Source: JAWLGW01 sp964569055
GTDB taxonomy: Bacteria; Planctomycetota; J058
Assembly (NCBI GenBank): GCA_964569055.1
Contig: CAZMSZ010000235.1
Span: forward strand, 1 to 11,893
DNA length: 11,893 nucleotides
Direction of reading: 5' to 3'
A model generated the notes under the pieces. It saw nothing but the letters and a program-made list of their open reading frames with translations. It was not told where the DNA came from and did not search any database. The position numbers and the translations under genes are program-made. Every line of letters starts with the position of its first letter. Positions within the stretch are counted from its first letter, which is position 1. Below are positions 7,291 to 11,893 of the stretch, in pieces.

Positions 7291-7532
7291 TGTCGCTGGC
7301 TGAGGCCTCCTTGCGCTCGAGAAAGAGCGGGCAGGAAAGCAGGAAGGACAGGAAAGCAGGAAGGCGCCCCGGCTCTCGCCTCGTTGACGCTGTCGCTGGC
7401 TGAGGCCTCCTTTTGCTCGAGGAAGAGAGGGCAGGAGAGCAGAAAGGGCAGGAAAGCAGGAAGGCACCCCGGCTCTCGCCTCGTTGGCGCTGTCGCTGGC
7501 TGAGGCATCCTTTCGCTCGAGGAAGAGAGGGC
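7291..7532. repeat. 100-bp tandem repeat, about 2.4 copies
   Basis: Copies run 7291-7390, 7391-7490 and a partial copy 7491-7532. The first two differ at 9 of 100 positions with no indels, and the third matches for about 42 bp before diverging. Each copy starts tgtcgctggctgaggc and includes a purine-rich middle, then ccccggctctcgcctcgttg. The 100-bp period is not a multiple of three, so each copy is read in a different frame and the array is not protein-coding. A degenerate relative of the copy start (gctgtcgcttg) lies at 7249-7259. The array fills the non-coding gap 7165-7585 between two minus-strand genes. Confidence 0.9.
7332..7365 (+). repeat. 17-bp subrepeat inside the tandem unit
   Basis: CAGGAAAGCAGGAAGG plus one base occurs twice back to back (7332-7348 and 7349-7365), and in altered form in the second 100-bp copy. 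The tract is nearly all purine on the plus strand, so the array has a nested structure and possible unusual-DNA potential. Confidence 0.75.
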
Positions 7533-7585
7533 CAGAAGACAAAAGATCGCTCCGAGTCCCCGTCCGACCCCGACGAATCCGCTCG

Positions 7586-8263
7586 CTACTGACCCGCGGG
7601 GCGCTTCGCGGTCCGCTCCGCCTCTTGCCCCTCGGCCAAGGTCCAGCGCTCGGTGACCAGGCCGCGGCCGGGGGCGTAGACCGAGACGGTCACGGCGGGT
7701 GGTCCCTCGTCGAGCTGGACGCGCTGGACCACCTCGAACACCTCGCCGTGGAGGGCGTCCTGCACGGCGTGGACCTCGGCCTCGAGCCGGGTGTGCTCGC
7801 CGCGGACCTCGCCCTCCCAGGACCAGCGGCGGCCGGCGGTGAGCGGGAGCTCGAGCACGGGCTGCGGGGGGTCGAGCGCGAACACGCCCGGACCGAGCTG
7901 GCGCTGGGTGCACACCACGCGCAGCCCGCCGTCCTCGAGGGGCTCGACCCGCAGCCAGTCGATCGAGCGCTGACGCCAGCCCTTCGACCCGCCGGTCGAC
8001 CACTCCACCCGCGCGTGCGGGACGCCGTCCACGGTCTCCCAGCGGGCGACGCGGCGCTGCACCCCGAGCGGGAGCGGGCTCTGGTCGCGCGCGGCCTCGA
8101 GCACCAGCACGCTGCCCGGCTCGAGCGGGAGCACGCCGGCGAGGCGCGGGTCGAGCGGCGGCGGGTCGACGCGGCGCGAGCCGTCGCGCGCCGCGACCAG
8201 GACCGCGGCCGCCAGCGCCGCCGCCACGATCACCGCCAGGCTCCCCTTGGTGCGCGTCCGCAT
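7586..8263 (-). CDS. Membrane-anchored or exported protein of unknown function
   Basis: A 225-residue protein. Residues 1-6 are basic (MRTRTK) and 8-25 are hydrophobic (SLAVIVAAALAAAVLVAA), giving a signal anchor or uncleaved signal peptide with the rest outside the cytoplasm. The body has LPLEPGSVLVLEA near residue 45, a central strand-rich region, then LPLTAGRRWSWEGEVRG near 140 and VYAPGRGLVTERW near 200. A pattern of 'x-L-x-G-W-x-Y/W-E...YxPGxGLVxE' is common in uncharacterised exported proteins of soil and marine diderms, but I cannot name the family. The ATG is first in frame, with no Shine-Dalgarno; a TAGACT box ending 6 nt before it suggests a leaderless mRNA. It is divergent from the ECF sigma gene, with 108 bp between the two starts. 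Confidence 0.65.
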   Translation of the reverse strand: MRTRTKGSLAVIVAAALAAAVLVAARDGSRRVDPPPLDPRLAGVLPLEPGSVLVLEAARDQSPLPLGVQRRVARWETVDGVPHARVEWSTGGSKGWRQRSIDWLRVEPLEDGGLRVVCTQRQLGPGVFALDPPQPVLELPLTAGRRWSWEGEVRGEHTRLEAEVHAVQDALHGEVFEVVQRVQLDEGPPAVTVSVYAPGRGLVTERWTLAEGQEAERTAKRPAGQ

Positions 8264-8269
8264 GGGCCC

Positions 8270-8275
8270 AGTCTA
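8270..8275 (-). promoter_or_regulatory. Possible -10 box for the 225-residue protein
   Basis: TAGACT on the minus strand, ending 6 nt before the ATG at 8263. A transcript started the usual distance downstream would begin at the ATG. No convincing -35 box was found at 16-18 nt. Confidence 0.25.
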
Positions 8276-8314
8276 TGCGGCGCGATCGCTCCCCGGCCGT
8301 TGTCGGGAAACGCT

Positions 8315-8342
8315 TTGTGAGGACCGGCGGCTCCGGTTAGAT
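8315..8342 (+). promoter_or_regulatory. Possible promoter of the sigma/anti-sigma operon
   Basis: TTGTGA (8315-8320), a 16-nt spacer and TTAGAT (8337-8342), 29 nt before the ATG at 8372. This would be a housekeeping-type promoter. A GGGAAAC (8305-8311) just upstream looks like an ECF-type -35 box, but no matching -10 was found. Confidence 0.4.
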
Positions 8343-8371
8343 GCTCGCGCCGTCGAGCGTGTGTCGTCGGT

Positions 8372-8956
8372 ATGCCCACCACCGCCCCGAGCCCTCGCGA
8401 GGTCGCCGTGCTCGACGCCGCGCGCTCGCCCGCGCCCGACCCCGGCGACGACCCCGTCGCCGCGCTGTTCCGCCGCGCCGGCGGCCCCGCCTTCCGCCTG
8501 GCCCACGCGCTGCTCGGCGAGCGCGGGGCCGCCGAGGACGTGGTCCAGGAGGCGTTCGTGCGCGTGCTCGCGCGGCGCGACGCCCTCGCCGACCCCGAGG
8601 CCCTCGACGGCTACGTGACGCGGGCCGTGCGCAACCTGGCCTACAACCACCTCCGCCGGCGCAAGACCGCGGGGGTCGCGCAGGAGCGGCTCGAGCGCGC
8701 GGCCGACCCCGCCGCCGCGCCGGCGGACCCCGCCCTCGACGAGGAGGCGGCCCGCGCGGCCGCGGCCCTGGCGGCGCTCCCGCCCGAGCAGCGCGAGGTG
8801 GTGCACCTGCGCGTCCACGAGGGGCTCGAGTTCAAGACGATCGCGGCGCGCACCGGCGTGCCGCTCGGCACGGTCCACTCGCGCTACCGCTACGCGCTCG
8901 CGCGCCTGCGGCAGCGCCTCGCTGCGGGCGAGGCAGGAGGTCGCCATGACGGCTGA
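8372..8956 (+). CDS. ECF-type RNA polymerase sigma factor
   Basis: A 194-residue sigma-70 family factor of the extracytoplasmic-function type. Region 2 spans about residues 29-98: LFRRAGGPAFRLAHALLGER, AAEDVVQEAFVRV with the conserved D56 and E60 of the polymerase-binding helix, and YVTRAVRNLAYNHLRRRK for -10 recognition. A short Ala/Pro linker (109-122) leads to region 4 (about 125-180): LPPEQREVVHLRVHEGLEF, then the helix-turn-helix IAARTGVPLGTVHSRYRYALARLR that reads the -35 element. Regions 1.1, 1.2 and 3 are missing, as expected for ECF factors. Its end overlaps the next gene by 11 nt, the usual arrangement for a sigma factor with its own anti-sigma. The ATG at 8372 is the first in frame; no Shine-Dalgarno is visible. 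Confidence 0.92.
   Translation: MPTTAPSPREVAVLDAARSPAPDPGDDPVAALFRRAGGPAFRLAHALLGERGAAEDVVQEAFVRVLARRDALADPEALDGYVTRAVRNLAYNHLRRRKTAGVAQERLERAADPAAAPADPALDEEAARAAAALAALPPEQREVVHLRVHEGLEFKTIAARTGVPLGTVHSRYRYALARLRQRLAAGEAGGRHDG
8935..8941 (+). promoter_or_regulatory. Shine-Dalgarno of the anti-sigma gene
   Basis: AGGAGGT, 4 nt before the ATG at 8946 and inside the 3' end of the sigma gene. It sets the start of the 923-residue protein and supports coupled translation of the sigma and anti-sigma. Confidence 0.75.
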
Positions 8957-11717
8957 GCTCGAGCAGGAGCACGCGGAGCTCTTGGCCGCCCTGCGGCGCG
9001 TCCCGCCCGCCGAGCCCGCGGCCGACCTCGAGGCGCGCGTCCGCGCGGCGGCAACCGCGGCGCCGCAGCCGGCGCGCGAGGCGCCGCTCCGGCGCGCGTT
9101 CGACGCGCACGCCGGCGAGGCGTTCGCGCAGCTGTGCGCGCTGCTGCAGGGGGACGCCTGGCTGGCCGAGCGCGCGCTGGTGGCGGCCTTCGTGCGGCTC
9201 GACGGCGGGAGCTCCCCCGCCCTGGCCGAGGTGCTGCAGCACGCGCGCCACGCCGCCCTCGAGGTGCTGGCCAAGGCGGGCGGCCTGGCGGCGGACCCGA
9301 TCGGGTTCGACGAGCGCGCGCTGCTGCTCGAGCGGCGCGGCGGGGCCTCGCTCGAGGCGCTGGCCCGCGCCTGGTCCGCCGTGCCGGCGCGCCTGCGCGA
9401 GCGGCTGCTCTCGGCCGGCGAGGCGCTCCTCGCGGCCCGCGAGGCCGGGGCCGAGGCCGCTTCGCCCTGCAGCGTGGGCCGCCCGCTGCTCGTCCCCGCC
9501 GCGCTCGACCTGCTCGACGAGCCGGAGGCCGCGGCCTACGCCGATCACCTCGTCGCCTGCGCCGCCTGCGCCCGGTGGAGCGACACCCTGGAGGACGCCT
9601 TGACGCTACCCGCGACCGCCTTGCCCGCGCCCGACAAGACCTGGGAGCGGATCGCCGCCGAGCGCGCCGAGCCGCCCGCCGCGCGCGACCTCGGGATCTC
9701 CGTCTCGGTCTCGTGCTGCTACTGCCACGACCGGCTGCGCCCGGCCGAGGCGGCCTTCTGCGCGAGCTGCCTGGCGCCGCACCACGCCGAGTGCTTCGCC
9801 GCCCACGGCCGCTGCAGCGCGCCCGGCTGCGCCGGGGTCGAGGTGATCCGGCCGGCGGCGGCCGCGCCCTCGCGCCCGCGACGCTGGCGCTGGCTGGCGG
9901 GCGGGCTCGGCCTGGCGGGCGTGGCGGCGGTCGCGGCGCTCACGTCCGAGCCCGACGGGGCGGCCTCGCTGGCCGCGGCGCCGGCCGGCGTCGAGCGCAC
10001 CCGCGTCGCGGTCGGGCATCCGGAGCCGGCGCCCGAACTGCGCGTGGTGCCAGAGACGCTGATCCCCGGCTGCTCCCAGGCGGAGGTGATCGCGGCGCTG
10101 GGCGAGCCCGACGAGGAGACGCGCGTGGGGAGCTTCTGGCGCCTCTCCTGGCGACGGCTGGGCGCGAGCGTCCTACTCGATCTGGGCGGGCGGCGGCTGG
10201 CGCTGGCCTCGTTCTACGGGCGGGTGCGCTCCGACGCGCCGCTCGACGCCAACGGCAACCAGGCCATGTTCACGCGCGACGTGGTCACCTTCTCGGCCGG
10301 CGCGTGGAGCTGGCGCGGCCTGCAGATCGGCATGCCGGCCCGCGAGGTCGTGGCGCGGGTCGGCGAGGCGATCTCGTCGCAGACCGAGGCTGGGGGACGA
10401 TTCCATTACCTCGCCTACGACGACCCACGCGCCATTCTGGTCCTGGACGCGCACCGCGACTTCGCCCTGGTCGAGATCCACGTGGGCGGCTCGGCGAGGC
10501 CGGATGCCAACGGCAACGTGCAGATCGTGGCCACCGACGTCGGCAGGCCGCTGACCGCGCGTCAGGCGACCGCGAACGCCCTGCGCGCGGCGCGCGCCTC
10601 GGGCGCGCTGGAGCGCGTCCTCGGGAGTCGCCTGTTCGTCCGGTACGCGAACCGATCGCCCGTCGAGCTGTTCGCGGTCCACGGCGCGCTCGCCGACGAC
10701 GGCAGCGGGCTCGACGTGAGGATCGAGCGGACGCGGCTCTCCCGCCAGAGGTGGAGTCACGAGCGCTGCCGCGTCTCCTGGGACGGCGTGCTGTCGCGGC
10801 TCGACCGCCTGCAGGTGGACGTCGACCAAGGCGGAGTCAAGCGCTGGCGGACGACCGGGAGGGAGGGGGATCGCCTGACTCTGAGCGTCGAGCACGACGG
10901 CAGCCTCCCCTACACGCTCCAGCTCTACGTGAGTGAGCGCGACCTCCCGGCGGAGCTCGCCCGGTTCGTGCTCGCCCCGCTGAGCGATGCGCTCCTGCCC
11001 GCGGACTGGAGCGTGTCGTTCCGGAGTCCCATCGAGAGCGAGCTGCACCGGCTGCGCCCGGAGTTCGGCTGGACAGCGACCTCCGCCGCGCACGCCCGCT
11101 CCGTGCTGGTCGACGACTGGCAGGTCCTCCTCGACCCCCGAGGCGCGATCGCGATCATGAACCAGGAGCCCGACTTCTGGCGGGACGAGCGGCCGATCCC
11201 GCTTCGCGATCAGTTCTGGATCGAGCCGATCAGCGCCGCCGATTACGCCGAGCGCGCCGCGCGCGCGCCGTTCCTCTCCGGCCACGCCCCGCTCGCCTTG
11301 GTGGCGGGGGTGCCGACGAGCGAGGCGGACCTCCTGCGCTGGTGCGTGCTCGAGGTCGAGTTTCGCGCGATCGGATCCGACGCCGCCAAGGCCCGCGAGT
11401 ACCAGCAGGCGGCGCTCGAGCGGTTGATCGAGCACCGCGCGCTGTGGGCGCTGGCGAGCCGCGAGGTCACCCTCGACGAGGCGGAGCTCGCCGCGGTGGA
11501 GCAGGCCGTCGCCGCCACGCTGGCTGCGGACCCCGCGCTGAGCGCGGCGCTCGTGGACATCGGAGCCACGCCCGACGCGCTCCGCGAGCGCCTGCGGGAG
11601 GAGCGATCGATCGCCAAGCTCATCGAGAAGCACGCGGGCGCGGACCCAGCGGCGATCAAGGCCTGGGTCACCGAGCGCCTGGCCGAGGCGGACGTGCACC
11701 GGATGACGCCGCGCTGA
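8946..11717 (+). CDS. Multidomain membrane anti-sigma factor with RING, BamE-like and SurA_N-like modules
   Basis: A 923-residue protein, far longer than typical ECF anti-sigma factors (about 100-300). Residues 46-113 resemble sigma region 2 of its own partner (AFDAHAGEAF...LVAAFVRL), and 138-165 resemble half of region 4. Residues 175-208 give C175-x25-H201-x3-C205-x2-C208, the zf-HC2 zinc-binding anti-sigma pattern. Residues 257-295 are a prokaryotic RING finger (C257, C260, C272, C275, H280, C283, C290, C295). An Arg-rich stretch (310-315) and a hydrophobic helix (314-332) imply N-inside, C-outside. Outside are two BamE/SmpA-like repeats (about 372-449 and 459-537, each with G-x-S/P-x-x-E-V...GE and DANGN), an unrecognised region (540-790) and a SurA_N-like helical segment (about 795-915, with LERLIEHRALWALA and GATPDALRERLREERSIAKL). 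Likely role: holds the sigma factor at the inner membrane and releases it when the periplasmic part senses envelope or outer-membrane-protein stress. The anti-sigma call is firm from context; the BamE and SurA calls are motif-level. Confidence 0.8.
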   Translation: MTAELEQEHAELLAALRRVPPAEPAADLEARVRAAATAAPQPAREAPLRRAFDAHAGEAFAQLCALLQGDAWLAERALVAAFVRLDGGSSPALAEVLQHARHAALEVLAKAGGLAADPIGFDERALLLERRGGASLEALARAWSAVPARLRERLLSAGEALLAAREAGAEAASPCSVGRPLLVPAALDLLDEPEAAAYADHLVACAACARWSDTLEDALTLPATALPAPDKTWERIAAERAEPPAARDLGISVSVSCCYCHDRLRPAEAAFCASCLAPHHAECFAAHGRCSAPGCAGVEVIRPAAAAPSRPRRWRWLAGGLGLAGVAAVAALTSEPDGAASLAAAPAGVERTRVAVGHPEPAPELRVVPETLIPGCSQAEVIAALGEPDEETRVGSFWRLSWRRLGASVLLDLGGRRLALASFYGRVRSDAPLDANGNQAMFTRDVVTFSAGAWSWRGLQIGMPAREVVARVGEAISSQTEAGGRFHYLAYDDPRAILVLDAHRDFALVEIHVGGSARPDANGNVQIVATDVGRPLTARQATANALRAARASGALERVLGSRLFVRYANRSPVELFAVHGALADDGSGLDVRIERTRLSRQRWSHERCRVSWDGVLSRLDRLQVDVDQGGVKRWRTTGREGDRLTLSVEHDGSLPYTLQLYVSERDLPAELARFVLAPLSDALLPADWSVSFRSPIESELHRLRPEFGWTATSAAHARSVLVDDWQVLLDPRGAIAIMNQEPDFWRDERPIPLRDQFWIEPISAADYAERAARAPFLSGHAPLALVAGVPTSEADLLRWCVLEVEFRAIGSDAAKAREYQQAALERLIEHRALWALASREVTLDEAELAAVEQAVAATLAADPALSAALVDIGATPDALRERLREERSIAKLIEKHAGADPAAIKAWVTERLAEADVHRMTPR

Positions 11718-11733
11718 GCCGCGGCGCCGCGGC
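11718..11733. repeat. Perfect 16-bp palindrome after the anti-sigma stop
   Basis: GCCGCGGCGCCGCGGC begins at the base after the TGA. It could form a very GC-rich hairpin. No T-run follows, so it is not a standard intrinsic terminator; it may pause transcription or simply reflect base composition. Confidence 0.6.
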
Positions 11734-11745
11734 GGCGCGCAAGTT

Positions 11746-11804
11746 CAGCGACAGCCGGGGTGCTCTGAGCAAAAGGACCCGCGCCCGGCAAACCAGCGAC
11801 AGCG
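11746..11804 (+). repeat. Dispersed repeat motifs related to the 100-bp array
   Basis: CAGCGACAGC occurs at 11746-11755 and again within CCAGCGACAGCG at 11793-11804, with GAGCAAAAGGA at 11767-11777 between them. Both motifs are present, in the same order, on the minus strand of the 100-bp array (for example 7388-7399 and 7409-7419). The intervening bases differ. This suggests diverged members of one repeat family in opposite orientation. Confidence 0.55.
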
Positions 11805-11818
11805 AGAGCGGGCACCGG

Positions 11819-11879
11819 GCCCGAAGCCCCTCGCGCTATACAGAGCGCCTTCTCGCCAAGGAGCAGCGCCGCTTCGGGC
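11819..11879. repeat. Nested inverted repeat
   Basis: GCCCGAAGC (11819-11827) pairs with GCTTCGGGC (11871-11879). Inside lies GCGCT (11833-11837), a 6-nt loop and AGCGC (11844-11848). A two-level stem-loop is possible in RNA or single-stranded DNA. Its function is unknown; it sits in the non-coding tail near the window edge together with the dispersed motifs. Confidence 0.5.
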
Positions 11880-11893
11880 GCCGCGGCGCGAAC

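Noticed and set aside
7291..7532. CRISPR array
   Set aside because: Units are contiguous 100-bp copies with no alternating unique spacers and there are no cas genes.
7165..7542. N-terminal extension of the 467-residue secreted protein through the repeat array
   Set aside because: The array is open in several frames, its 100-bp period shifts frame each copy, and a signal peptide with a ribosome site begins at 7164.
8305..8311. GGGAAAC as an ECF-type -35 box for autoregulation by the sigma factor
   Set aside because: No matching ECF -10 element is found 15-18 nt downstream; kept only as a remark in the promoter entry.
10173..11699. A 508-codon minus-strand frame opposite the anti-sigma gene
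   Set aside because: It is antisense to a well-supported coding sequence with recognisable domains, and its translation has no coherent motifs.
11718..11733. Intrinsic terminator of the sigma/anti-sigma operon
   Set aside because: The palindrome has no loop of its own and no following T-tract.
11819..11893. tRNA or other known RNA gene at the window end
   Set aside because: No T-arm or anticodon-arm signature can be fitted to the inverted repeats.

Overview
This is a very GC-rich bacterial window with tightly packed genes, real Shine-Dalgarno sites and several exported proteins. The organism looks like a diderm with large accessory capacity. A prokaryotic RING finger next to an ECF sigma factor, a PknB-type kinase fragment and many unfamiliar secreted proteins point to Planctomycetota, with Myxococcota as the alternative. 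This is an inference from gene content; there is no rRNA or other marker gene in the window.

Minus-strand block, 71-4129. Read in the direction of transcription it holds four genes. The first is a 45-codon fragment of a Ser/Thr kinase N-lobe whose catalytic lysine is replaced by Glu. The second is an outer-membrane beta-barrel-like protein with a signal peptide. The third is a 730-residue protein that appears to join an NlpC/P60-like cysteine-peptidase domain to a split M23-like metallopeptidase domain. The fourth is a 204-residue RanBP2-type zinc-finger protein. The last two are separated by 3 nt and are almost certainly translated together.

Plus-strand block, 4249-5764. An exported N-formylglutamate-amidohydrolase-like protein is followed by a seven-helix PAQR/hemolysin III protein.

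Minus-strand block, 5761-8263. There are two exported or membrane-anchored proteins of unknown family. Between them lies a 421-bp gap carrying a 100-bp tandem repeat (two full copies and part of a third) with nested 17-bp subrepeats. The 3' end of the PAQR gene overlaps the stop codon of the 467-residue secreted protein.

Plus-strand block, 8372-11717, is the most interesting part. An ECF sigma factor overlaps by 11 nt a 923-residue membrane protein. The cytoplasmic side of that protein carries a degenerate sigma-factor-like segment, a zinc-binding anti-sigma motif and a prokaryotic RING finger. After one membrane helix, its periplasmic side carries a tandem pair of BamE/SmpA-like repeats and a C-terminal SurA_N-like segment. 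The simplest reading is a single-polypeptide envelope-stress sensor that couples outer-membrane-protein folding to a dedicated sigma factor.

The final 176 bp are non-coding. They hold a perfect palindrome, a nested inverted repeat and short motifs shared with the 100-bp tandem repeat, so a dispersed repeat family probably continues past the window edge. Bases 1-70 hold nothing I can support.
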